Positions 1 through 6,485 of a DNA stretch of 33,189 bases are shown here, in pieces; within the stretch, counting starts at the first letter, position 1; every line of letters starts with the position of its first letter. The position numbers and the translations under genes were made by a program. Below the pieces are notes generated by a model. The model worked only from the letters and a program-made list of their open reading frames with translations, was not told where the DNA came from and did not search any database. The DNA is from Ruminococcaceae bacterium UBA5413. GTDB lineage: Bacteria > Bacillota > Clostridia > Oscillospirales > Acutalibacteraceae. The stretch is from NCBI GenBank assembly GCA_002409585.1, contig DHNP01000017.1, positions 1,701 through 34,889 on the forward strand, in the 5' to 3' direction.

Positions 1-101
1 TTTCTGTTTAACGAATTGTGGATGGCCGGATTACTGTACGGGTTTTGAAGGCCATAAAGCACGTTATGCTTGCTTAACCAGTATTAATAAGTTGAAAAAA
101 T

Positions 102-136
102 CAGCATCGTTATAAAAACGGTGCTGGTTTTTATTT
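102..136 (+). terminator. Intrinsic terminator of a gene upstream of the window
   Basis: CAGCATCG (102-109) pairs with CGGTGCTG (119-126), with one G-U pair, and is followed by GTTTTTATTT. It probably ends transcription of a gene whose body lies left of the window. Reading frame 1 from base 1 gives 15 residues ending in LLYGF and a TGA at 46-48, which could be the tail of that gene, but this is too short to identify. The rest of 137-284 shows a GC-rich inverted repeat near 183-206 and no gene. Confidence 0.7.
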
Positions 137-284
137 GTCGGTGCGGTGCTTGAGTAGTTGATTGCCGCAGCTGTGTAGGAATGTACGCGCGTGACGATGC
201 GCGTTTGCGGCTTATCCCGCCGCCTGTACTAAATTATAACTTATTTAAATACTGTTTTTGGCATTTTAAAATTTTCTGGCGCAC

Positions 285-314
285 TTGCCACATATTATTA
301 AAAAATGTTATAAT
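285..314 (+). promoter_or_regulatory. Sigma-A-type promoter of the hydrogenase gene
   Basis: TTGCCA (285-290) and TATAAT (309-314) are separated by 18 bases. They stand about 60 bases ahead of the hydrogenase start codon. The -10 matches the consensus exactly and the -35 matches 5 of 6 positions. Confidence 0.7.
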
Positions 315-318
315 ATAG

Positions 319-336
319 TAGTTATAAAATTAACAA
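319..336 (+). promoter_or_regulatory. Rex-like operator
   Basis: The bases TAGTTAT, AAAA and TTAACAA resemble the redox repressor Rex site, TTGTTAA-N4-TTAACAA. The right half matches 7 of 7 positions and the left half 5 of 7. The site lies just downstream of the -10 box, where a repressor would block transcription. Rex responds to the NADH/NAD ratio and controls fermentative genes, including hydrogenases, in clostridia. The assignment is inferred from sequence only, and AT-rich DNA makes chance matches possible. Confidence 0.4.
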
Positions 337-376
337 GCGAACGGAGGATTTGTGTTTAAGGGATGGGAGGATCTCA

Positions 377-1846
377 ATGGAATATGACTTTGTTTTTGAC
401 AACGCAGCAAAACAGTTCAAGTACCGTGTGCTTGTCCAAGTCGCGAAATATGCGTATGAAGGTACTTTGGAAGAACATGTCGCCGCTATACCGTATGATA
501 TAATACCCGGGCCTTTGTCTACGTCCCGCTGCTGTGCATATAAAGAGCGCGAGATAATACGTGAAAGGCTTATTTCAGCCCAGGGGCTGAACCTTCCGGG
601 GCAGGGAGACGATCATATAGTGGGCGTGCTGCCTGCTGCCTGCGAGGGCTGCCCCATAAGCCGCTTCAGGGTAACTGACAACTGCCAGCACTGCCTTGCG
701 CAAAAGTGCAAGAAAGCCTGCCATTTCGGGGCTATTTCCATAACGCCGAAGGGTGCGTACATAGACCCGCAGAAATGCCGTGAATGCGGCAGATGCGCCG
801 CCGTGTGCCCTTACAATGCCATATCCGATACACTGCGCCCGTGTGTCAGGGCATGCCCTGTAAAAGCGATAGGAGAGGACGAGTTCCATCGTTCCAGGAT
901 AGACTACACGCGCTGCATAAGCTGCGGCGCATGTGTAAAAAACTGCCCTTTCGGCGCTATAACAGACCGCTCGCGCATTGTAGAAATAGTAAAACAAATT
1001 AAAAGCGGGACGCCCGTTATAGCCTGCTTTGCACCGGCCATAGAGGGCCAATTCGGTACTGCAACAACAGGCGCGATAAAGCAGGCGTTAAAGCAGCTTG
1101 GATTCTATGAAGCTGTTGAAGTTTCACTCGGAGCCGATGCCACCGCTTCACACGAAGCCGGCGAGCTTGTCGAAGCTATGAAAAACGGTAAAAAAATGAC
1201 GACTTCGTGCTGCCCGGCTTTTGTGGAAATGATAGAAAAACATTTTCCAAAGTTAAAAGGCAATATATCCGACACGGCGTCGCCTATGGCCGCGACCGTG
1301 CGCTACATACGCATGAAAAAGCCGGACGCAAAGGTCGTTTTTATAGGCCCGTGCATTGCCAAAAAGCTTGAAATAAAACGCAACGGCGACACGGCTGATT
1401 ATGTGATGACGTTTGAAGAACTCGTTGCTATGTTTGAAGCGAAAAATATAAGCCTTGACGTTACAGGCGACAGCGTACAGGATGGCAGCCGAGCGGGAAA
1501 GGGCTTCGCGCAGAGCGGGGGAGTTGCAGGTTCGGTTTTGCAGGTGCTGAAAGAAGAAGGCATAAACATGCCTGTTTCATATATCAAATGCAGCGGTGCG
1601 GCAGAGTGCAAAAAAGCTCTTGCACTTATGAACGCCGGACGGCTTCAGGAGGATTTTGTTGAAGGCATGGTCTGCGAGGGCGGCTGCATAGCAGGGCCGG
1701 CAGGCATAGAATCTGTACTCAAGGTTAAAAGAAACAGGACAAAGCTTTTGGCCGCGGCCGATAAGCGCGGCGTAAAAGAAAACGTCACGGCTATACACGA
1801 TTTTTCACATATCAATATGCAAAGGCAGCGGAAAGAGACATTATAA
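377..1846 (+). CDS. Monomeric [FeFe] hydrogenase, group B-like
   Basis: This 489-residue protein is predicted to make or consume H2 in the cytoplasm, with ferredoxin as the likely partner. The N-terminal part carries an RCCAYKE segment (about residues 51-57), then cysteine clusters for several [4Fe-4S] centres (CEGCP, CQHC, CRECGRC, CVRAC, CISCGAC). The C-terminal half holds the three H-cluster motifs: TSCCPAF near residue 275, GPCIAKK near 323, and EGMVCEGGCIAG near 430. This layout, without N-terminal 2Fe-2S or NADH-binding modules, fits the group B monomeric hydrogenases of anaerobic Firmicutes, whose physiological role is poorly known. The ATG at 377 is chosen because GGGAGG (365-370) sits six bases ahead. 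An in-frame TTG at 350 lies too close to its own GGAGG (343-347). No maturase genes (hydE, hydF, hydG) occur in the window. The gene appears to be a single-gene transcript. Confidence 0.88.
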   Translation: MEYDFVFDNAAKQFKYRVLVQVAKYAYEGTLEEHVAAIPYDIIPGPLSTSRCCAYKEREIIRERLISAQGLNLPGQGDDHIVGVLPAACEGCPISRFRVTDNCQHCLAQKCKKACHFGAISITPKGAYIDPQKCRECGRCAAVCPYNAISDTLRPCVRACPVKAIGEDEFHRSRIDYTRCISCGACVKNCPFGAITDRSRIVEIVKQIKSGTPVIACFAPAIEGQFGTATTGAIKQALKQLGFYEAVEVSLGADATASHEAGELVEAMKNGKKMTTSCCPAFVEMIEKHFPKLKGNISDTASPMAATVRYIRMKKPDAKVVFIGPCIAKKLEIKRNGDTADYVMTFEELVAMFEAKNISLDVTGDSVQDGSRAGKGFAQSGGVAGSVLQVLKEEGINMPVSYIKCSGAAECKKALALMNAGRLQEDFVEGMVCEGGCIAGPAGIESVLKVKRNRTKLLAAADKRGVKENVTAIHDFSHINMQRQRKETL

Positions 1847-1854
1847 ATTTAAAA

Positions 1855-1888
1855 GCCGGCATCGCGGTTAAAGCGGTGCCGGTTTTTT
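1855..1888 (+). terminator. Intrinsic terminator of the hydrogenase gene
   Basis: GCCGGCATCGC (from 1855) pairs with GCGGTGCCGG (1873-1882), with a G-U pair, and is followed by six Ts. It begins 9 bases after the hydrogenase stop codon. It separates this gene from the convergent sdpI gene. Confidence 0.9.
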
Positions 1889-1915
1889 AACGCTGTGTTG
1901 ACGTGCAGGGCGTTT

Positions 1916-2572
1916 TCAATTTCCAAGTTTGCGGTATGCCGCGTAGGAGTAGACGACCGGCACGGCGCTTATAAGGATGGCTATGGAAATTATGCCGGCC
2001 ACGGTAAACTTCGGCGGGAAAAATGCTAAAATAAAAATCAGTATTCCGCCTGCTGTCCACAGAGGGGCCGCCATGCGGTGCGTTTTACGCCATACTTCTT
2101 CGCTCGCGAGGGTCCACGGCGTTTTTATGCCGACAAAATAGTTAAACCTGAACCTGCCCATCATGTTGCCGATTATAATAAAGACTAAGGAAACGCATAT
2201 GCAGGTCAATGCTGCCATGCTGAATTTTAAGCCAACCGCAAATGCCATGATGGCAGCCTGTATTACGCTCATAAATGATGCTATGAGCAGCTTGAGTATT
2301 TGGTAGCTTCCAGCAAATTTCCCGTAATTTGATTTCTTTGGGTCTATATGCGGCAGAAACGTGAAAAGGATATACAGCGCGATGTTCATCAGCGGAATGG
2401 ACAGTACGCCTGAAAGCCTGGAGCTGTACCCGTCCGGCATGCCTTCCACGTTCCAGTGCGTCACTATCTGCGAAGGCAGCCGCGCATAAAGCAGTAACCC
2501 TAAAACGAGGCCCGCCGCAATGATAATTATGATATACCAGTCTTTCCTTACGGCTTTTCTGACTGCTTTCAT
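1916..2572 (-). CDS. sdpI: SdpI-family integral membrane protein (DUF1648/SdpI)
   Basis: The product has 218 residues and about six hydrophobic segments. It starts with a DUF1648 signature (LPSQIVTHWNVEGMPDGYSS, residues about 33-52) and ends with an SdpI domain (FNYFVGIKTPWTLASEEVWRKTH around 143-165). In Bacillus subtilis, SdpI protects cells from the SdpC toxin and titrates the repressor SdpR at the membrane. Here sdpI lies 73 bases downstream of an sdpR-like gene on the same strand, so the pair is probably one operon. No sdpABC toxin genes are nearby, so this is an orphan immunity/sensor pair, as is common in Firmicutes. The ATG at 2572 is the only plausible start, although GGAG lies 13 bases upstream, farther than usual. 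Confidence 0.85.
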   Translation of the reverse strand: MKAVRKAVRKDWYIIIIIAAGLVLGLLLYARLPSQIVTHWNVEGMPDGYSSRLSGVLSIPLMNIALYILFTFLPHIDPKKSNYGKFAGSYQILKLLIASFMSVIQAAIMAFAVGLKFSMAALTCICVSLVFIIIGNMMGRFRFNYFVGIKTPWTLASEEVWRKTHRMAAPLWTAGGILIFILAFFPPKFTVAGIISIAILISAVPVVYSYAAYRKLGN

Positions 2573-2645
2573 ATGTAAAACATTGCTCCTTTAAAGTGTA
2601 GTAAATTCTGACATTTTTTCATTTGTACATAAGTGTGTGCCGGAT

Positions 2646-2927
2646 TCAGCGGTTTTCGCCGCCGGTTTTGCCCGTAAGCCCAAAGACCCAGTCGAGTACA
2701 TCCTGAAAGACGGTTGTATTAAGCGAGTAAAGTATATTCTGCCCGTTACGCTCGTCAAGTATGAGGGAAGCCTGCTTTAGTATGCTAAGGTGATGCGAAA
2801 CGCTCGGTTTGCTCATGCTGAAATGCTCTGCTATCTCACCGGCGTTCATATCGCCGGAGCGCAGCAGCTGGAGTATCTCACGCCTCGTAGGGTCTGAGAG
2901 GGCCTTAAATAATATGTTAAGTGACAA
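2646..2927 (-). CDS. sdpR: ArsR-family autorepressor, SdpR type
   Basis: This is a 93-residue winged-helix repressor. The sequence SDPTRREILQLLRSGDMNAG, followed by IAEHFSMSKPSVSHHLSILKQASLI, is the typical ArsR/SdpR helix-turn-helix. No metal-binding cysteine motif (ELCVCDL) is present, which fits SdpR and argues against a metal sensor. The TTG at 2927 is chosen because GGGGGTG lies just upstream and the protein then begins close to NILFKALSDP, as family members do. The ATG at 2945 has no ribosome binding site. The gene is first in an operon with sdpI and lies behind a strong promoter and a perfect inverted repeat at 2953-2980 that it probably binds to repress itself. Confidence 0.85.
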   Translation of the reverse strand: MSLNILFKALSDPTRREILQLLRSGDMNAGEIAEHFSMSKPSVSHHLSILKQASLILDERNGQNILYSLNTTVFQDVLDWVFGLTGKTGGENR

Positions 2928-2952
2928 ACCGCACCCCCATTGCATGGATATA

Positions 2953-2980
2953 ATTTAGATATTTAAACAAATATCTAAAT
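2953..2980 (-). promoter_or_regulatory. SdpR operator, perfect 12-bp inverted repeat
   Basis: ATTTAGATATTT (2953-2964) and AAATATCTAAAT (2969-2980) are perfect reverse complements separated by AAAC. This length and AT-rich form are typical of ArsR/SmtB operators. It sits directly downstream of the predicted start of sdpRI transcription (about 2982), so binding would block the promoter. Confidence 0.8.
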
Positions 2981-2988
2981 ACAAGGTG

Positions 2989-3016
2989 ATTATAACACGG
3001 CGCGCAAAAAAGTCAA
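2989..3016 (-). promoter_or_regulatory. Promoter of sdpRI
   Basis: On the minus strand, TTGACT (3016-3011) and TATAAT (2994-2989) are separated by 16 bases. Both hexamers are near-consensus sigma-A elements. The promoter is back to back with the padR promoter, with only 13 bases between the two -35 boxes. Confidence 0.75.
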
Positions 3017-3029
3017 GTGGAAAATACTG

Positions 3030-3059
3030 TTGACAAAGCTATATTATATGACGTATAAT
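3030..3059 (+). promoter_or_regulatory. Promoter of padR-DUF1700-DUF4097
   Basis: TTGACA (3030-3035) and TATAAT (3054-3059) are perfect consensus hexamers with 18 bases between them. The -10 box is part of a perfect palindrome, so promoter activity is probably controlled by the repressor encoded next. Confidence 0.8.
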
Positions 3060-3068
3060 ATTATACGT
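3051..3068 (+). promoter_or_regulatory. Palindromic operator, probably for PadR
   Basis: ACGTATAATATTATACGT is a perfect 18-bp palindrome that contains the -10 box. It stands 21 bases before the padR start codon. PadR-family repressors commonly bind palindromes in their own promoters, so autoregulation is the simplest reading. The binding protein is inferred from position. Confidence 0.65.
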
Positions 3069-3089
3069 TAAAAGTAAGGAAGTGTATTT

Positions 3090-3410
3090 ATGGTTTTTCA
3101 GCTTGGCTCCGCTTTGCTTGACGCGTGCGTGCTTGCTGTTTTATCGGGAGGCGACGAGTACGGCTATGTACTAACACAAAAGGTGAAGGAAGTTATAGAT
3201 ATATCGGAGTCATCGCTTTATCCGGTTTTGCGCAGGCTTAAAAAGGAAGGCTGCCTTACTACTTTCGACCGGCCTTTCGGCGGGCGCAACAGGCGCTACT
3301 ACTCTATTACTGAGCAGGGACGCGTTAAGCTAAAAGAAACTTCCGAAGAGTGGAAGCAGTACAAGATGAAAGTAGACAGGATATTGTCCGGAGGGATAGA
3401 TAATGGATAA
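3090..3410 (+). CDS. PadR-family transcriptional regulator
   Basis: This 106-residue winged-helix protein has the PadR core: GDEYGYVLTQKV near residues 20-31, ESSLYPVLRRLKKEGCL near 40-56 and GGRNRRYYSITEQGR near 63-77. It belongs to the short PadR type, which dimerises through the C-terminal helix. Its gene is first in an operon with a DUF1700 and a DUF4097 gene, an arrangement widespread in Firmicutes and thought to govern envelope stress or antimicrobial responses. The start has TAAGGAAG at a good distance. The stop overlaps the next gene by 8 bases. Ligand and targets are unknown. Confidence 0.88.
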   Translation: MVFQLGSALLDACVLAVLSGGDEYGYVLTQKVKEVIDISESSLYPVLRRLKKEGCLTTFDRPFGGRNRRYYSITEQGRVKLKETSEEWKQYKMKVDRILSGGIDNG

Positions 3411-3996
3411 AAATGAATTTTTGTCACGCCTGAGAAAAAAACTCAGGCGGCTTCCGCCCGAGGATGCCCGTGACGCGGCGGAGTACTACGAGGAGTACCT
3501 TGAAGATGCAGGCCCCGAAAATGAAGCGGCGGCCATAGCGTCATTTGGCCGGCCTGAAACGGTCGCCTCGCAGATACTGGCGGATTATGCAGTAAAGCGC
3601 ATGGGGAAAGACCCTTCGGCGAAGAAAGGACTTTCGACAGTGTGGATAGTGCTTCTTGCTGTCTTCGCTTCACCGATAGCCATACCGGTGGCCGCCGTCA
3701 TAGCCATATTGGTTCTGCTCGCGGCGGCTTTGGTACTGGTGGCCGTGGCGTGCGTTTACGCCGCCGCCATAGGGGCCGCCGCGCTCGGCGCGGTTACTTT
3801 ACTGACAGGCATATGCCTTGTCTTTAACAGCTTTCAAACCGCTGTATTTTATATAGGCGCAGGCATTTTTACCGTGGGTGCAGGCACCGCTTTATTTGTT
3901 TTTTCGGTTTGGCTCGGTAAAAAGGCCATAGGCCTGATTGCCGGCATGTGCGGCGGCCTTGCGCACAGGTTTATAAAAAGGAGTGGGCAGAGTTGA
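3403..3996 (+). CDS. DUF1700 (HAAS-domain) membrane protein
   Basis: This 197-residue protein starts with a soluble helical domain of about 70 residues. It includes MDKNEFLSRLRKKLRRLPPE and EYYEEYLEDAGPENEAAA, and matches the DUF1700/HAAS signalling domain. The rest, from about residue 75, is a strongly hydrophobic, alanine-rich region with about three or four membrane segments, ending in a basic tail (HRFIKRSGQS). Proteins of this type are regularly encoded between a PadR repressor and a DUF4097 protein, so it may sense or transmit an envelope signal. It overlaps padR by 8 bases and shares bases 3993-3996 with the next gene, which suggests translational coupling. Confidence 0.85.
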   Translation: MDKNEFLSRLRKKLRRLPPEDARDAAEYYEEYLEDAGPENEAAAIASFGRPETVASQILADYAVKRMGKDPSAKKGLSTVWIVLLAVFASPIAIPVAAVIAILVLLAAALVLVAVACVYAAAIGAAALGAVTLLTGICLVFNSFQTAVFYIGAGIFTVGAGTALFVFSVWLGKKAIGLIAGMCGGLAHRFIKRSGQS

Positions 3997-5141
3997 AACA
4001 TTCTAAAAAGATACTTGTATATTCCGCATGCGCCATGCTGCTTGGAGCCTTGCTTGCCGGCGCGGCATTTTTAAGCGGCGCATGTATAGACGGCGTGACT
4101 TTCGGCAAAGACGGTGCGCAGATAATAGACAAACAGAAATATTCCTCAAGCGATGACAACCTTACAGAGTTTAGCTCAGTTAAGCTTAACATAGACAAAG
4201 CGGATGTTGAGTTCATACCGTCAGACCATTACGGCATACAGTTTGTACATTACGGCAAGAACGATACTTTCGATTATAAAGTTGAGAACGGCACGCTTAA
4301 AGCCGTAACTGCAGACAACTACAGCCACAGTTTTGTTTCCTTTGACTTCGGAAACACATCGCGCGGCAACACTCTCAGCATCTATTACCCGAAAAATACT
4401 GAATTGAAAAACGTAGAAGTGACGGACAATAGCGGCAGCCTTGAGGTTTCAGGCCTTAAAGCCTCCAAAGTGCGCGCTTGCCTGCAGTATGGGAGATTTT
4501 ATCTTGACGGATCGGAATGCGGCGATATAGGCATAGACATTAAAAACGGCGGGTGCGTGCTCAAAAACGTTAAGAGCGGGACGCTTGATTATAATAACGA
4601 TTATGGAAAAGGGACGTTTGAAGATATAAACGTAACCGGTACACAGGATGTGAAAATGCTGTCGAAAAATGGTTCGCTTACAGTAAAAAACTTTAAGTGC
4701 GCCGGCATTGAGGCAGACAGCAGCTATGGCAGCATGGAGCTTGACGGCCTTTCCGCGTCGTCGCTTAAAAGCATGCTTAAAAACGGGAACCTGAGCGTTA
4801 AAAACAGCACGCTGAAAAATATCGTGGCCGAAAACACTTACGGAAAGGTTAATATAACCGGCGTAAAGTCCGGCGGGGCAAATGTAAAATGTAAAAATGG
4901 AGAAATAAACGTGGACGGCGAGCTTGCCGGTACGACTCAAGTAAGCTCGGACTACGGCAAAGTCCATGTATCCACATCACTGCCGAAAGAAAAGTACTCG
5001 TACACGTTGGTAACTAAATACGGAAACGTGGCTGTAGACGGCAAAACGTACGACATGAACATCGCAAGCACGGAAAAAGCGGAGAACTCTCTGCACGCCG
5101 AGTCCTCAAACGGCGACGTGGACGTTTTTTTCGGGAGATAA
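3993..5141 (+). CDS. DUF4097-family beta-solenoid envelope protein
   Basis: The product has 382 residues. A hydrophobic N-terminal segment (about residues 7-28) should anchor or export it. It is not a clear lipoprotein signal, because the cysteine in LSGAC lacks a good lipobox. The rest is a DUF4097 domain made of short beta-strand rungs whose turns alternate YG and NG, mostly every 19 residues (for example QYGRFYLDG, KNGGCVLKN, DYGKGTFED, KNGSLTVKN, SYGSMELDG). This pattern predicts a right-handed beta-solenoid outside the membrane. The TTG at 3993 is chosen because AAGGAG (3978-3983) lies nine bases upstream and the codon overlaps the preceding stop; an upstream in-frame ATG at 3948 has no such site. 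It is the last gene of the PadR operon. Its biochemical role is unknown. Confidence 0.82.
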   Translation: MKHSKKILVYSACAMLLGALLAGAAFLSGACIDGVTFGKDGAQIIDKQKYSSSDDNLTEFSSVKLNIDKADVEFIPSDHYGIQFVHYGKNDTFDYKVENGTLKAVTADNYSHSFVSFDFGNTSRGNTLSIYYPKNTELKNVEVTDNSGSLEVSGLKASKVRACLQYGRFYLDGSECGDIGIDIKNGGCVLKNVKSGTLDYNNDYGKGTFEDINVTGTQDVKMLSKNGSLTVKNFKCAGIEADSSYGSMELDGLSASSLKSMLKNGNLSVKNSTLKNIVAENTYGKVNITGVKSGGANVKCKNGEINVDGELAGTTQVSSDYGKVHVSTSLPKEKYSYTLVTKYGNVAVDGKTYDMNIASTEKAENSLHAESSNGDVDVFFGR

Positions 5142-5447
5142 CCCTTTAAAAATTCCGGCTGCCGCGCGTCTTTTCCATGCTGCAGCATATTGCCATAAAA
5201 AAACGCCTGGGGCCGCGGAATACTTTGGTATATAATACGGAAATATTTATATTGACAAATTGATACTTATGATATACTATTGTATTAGTTAGCTATTACA
5301 AAGCCCAAAGGCATAAAACATAATATTAACATATTGTTAACATTAAGTCTAATGCCAAAGCGGAAAAAACATACGTCTGTTTGTTATATAATTGCAGCGA
5401 GTAAGAAACACTTGTTTTCTACGTTGTTTAAGGAAGGGGATACGTTC
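5142..5447 (+). other. Intergenic region with promoter and long leader of the export operon
   Basis: No gene is seen here. No strong terminator follows the DUF4097 gene. A promoter lies at 5252-5280 and leaves a leader of about 160 bases before the TolC-like gene. Inside the leader, TTAACA (5326-5331) and TGTTAA (5335-5340) form an inverted repeat that could be a repressor site. I recognise no riboswitch in the leader. Confidence 0.5.
5252..5280 (+). promoter_or_regulatory. Promoter of the TolC-like/MacAB-type operon
   Basis: TTGACA (5252-5257) is followed by TACTAT (5275-5280) at 17 bases, with an alternative TATACT at 15 bases. The -35 is a perfect consensus. It is the best promoter ahead of the four-gene export operon. 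Confidence 0.6.
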
Positions 5448-6485
5448 ATGGGGTTTAAAAAGACGGCCGGTTTTATTTTTGCCGCGGCAGTCGCGCTGAA
5501 CTCGTGCTTACCGGCTTTTGCCGCTGAAACAGCGGCAGCTAAGACAAAGGTGGAGGTTTCGCTTGACACTATACAAAGCGTCATGGAAACTTACAGCGGA
5601 GACATAAAGACGATTACCAATAATTGGCATATAGCTAAAAACAATTACAATGACGTAAAGGATACGGACGACGTTCAGGAAAAGTACTATAAGACACAGT
5701 ACAAAATAGCCGAAGCCCAGTACGGGGCGAAGGTCAGCTCACAGGTGCTAAGCGCAAAGCAGCAGTATCTCGCGTTTTGCGCCGACAATGAGGAACTTGC
5801 GTCAATGAAAAAAAGCTATGACGTAAAAAATGCCAAGGCCGCTTATTACAACGCCGCGCTTGCAGGCGGCTACATCTCACAAAATGATTTTAACGATTAC
5901 ACGCAGGATGCCGCCAAGGCAAAGAACAGCTACGAAGCTAAAGACGCCGAAGTCACGAGGGAGCGCGCGGCCTTAAGGACGCTTTTGAGCATACCGTCTG
6001 ACTGTGTTATGGATATACAGCCGGTTCCTGACAGCGCGTTTGATTTCAGCGGCATAGCGGGCATAAATTACGGCCAGGATGTTATACTTATGGCGAATAA
6101 CGACCCTAACATAAGGACCGCGGACTTAAATTACGATTATACCGATGCCGAAGGTACGGACAGCGGTACGATAGAGAACTCACAGATAGCCCTGAGCCAG
6201 ACGGAGGCGAGCGAAAAAGCGGCGTTTAAAAAACTGTACGATACGCTGCAGTCGTCTTACAGTGCTTACCAGACAGAAACGCAGAGTTATACGCAGGCGA
6301 AGCAGACGGCGGACACGGAAAATAAAAAGTCGGAGCTGGGCTATTCGTCGCAGGCCGATGCTGACAGCGCGGCGCTTGCCCTGCAAAGTGAGAAAAGCGC
6401 GTATTTTGCCGCAAGGAACAGCGTCTATATTAATTACCTTCAGTATACAAATATGAAAAATGGTCTTGGGAGTATATCCGCATGA
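5448..6485 (+). CDS. TolC/OEP-like exported coiled-coil protein
   Basis: This is a 345-residue secreted protein with a signal peptide (MGFKKTAGFIFAAAVALNSC, then cleavage near LPAFAAE, about residue 25). The mature part is almost entirely helical and coiled-coil in character and has two halves, as in TolC-type outer-membrane efflux proteins. The ending, LGYSSQADADSAALALQSEK followed by AYFAARNSVYINYLQYTNMKNGLGSI, resembles the end of an OEP repeat. It is much shorter than TolC or OprM (about 470 residues) and shows no obvious beta-barrel strands. The ATG at 5448 is preferred over an earlier in-frame start at 5334, because AAGGAAGGGGA lies just upstream and a clean signal peptide begins there. 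The stop overlaps the adaptor gene by 4 bases. It probably acts with that adaptor and ABC transporter outside the membrane. The family match is moderate. Confidence 0.68.
   Translation: MGFKKTAGFIFAAAVALNSCLPAFAAETAAAKTKVEVSLDTIQSVMETYSGDIKTITNNWHIAKNNYNDVKDTDDVQEKYYKTQYKIAEAQYGAKVSSQVLSAKQQYLAFCADNEELASMKKSYDVKNAKAAYYNAALAGGYISQNDFNDYTQDAAKAKNSYEAKDAEVTRERAALRTLLSIPSDCVMDIQPVPDSAFDFSGIAGINYGQDVILMANNDPNIRTADLNYDYTDAEGTDSGTIENSQIALSQTEASEKAAFKKLYDTLQSSYSAYQTETQSYTQAKQTADTENKKSELGYSSQADADSAALALQSEKSAYFAARNSVYINYLQYTNMKNGLGSISA

Noticed and set aside
352..387. Tiny GTG-started leader frame (11 codons) ahead of the hydrogenase
   Set aside because: It has GGAGG at a fair distance, but nothing else supports translation, and the hydrogenase has its own better site.
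575..1051. 158-residue open frame on the minus strand inside the hydrogenase gene
   Set aside because: It mirrors the hydrogenase frame, has no ribosome site and shows no recognisable domain.
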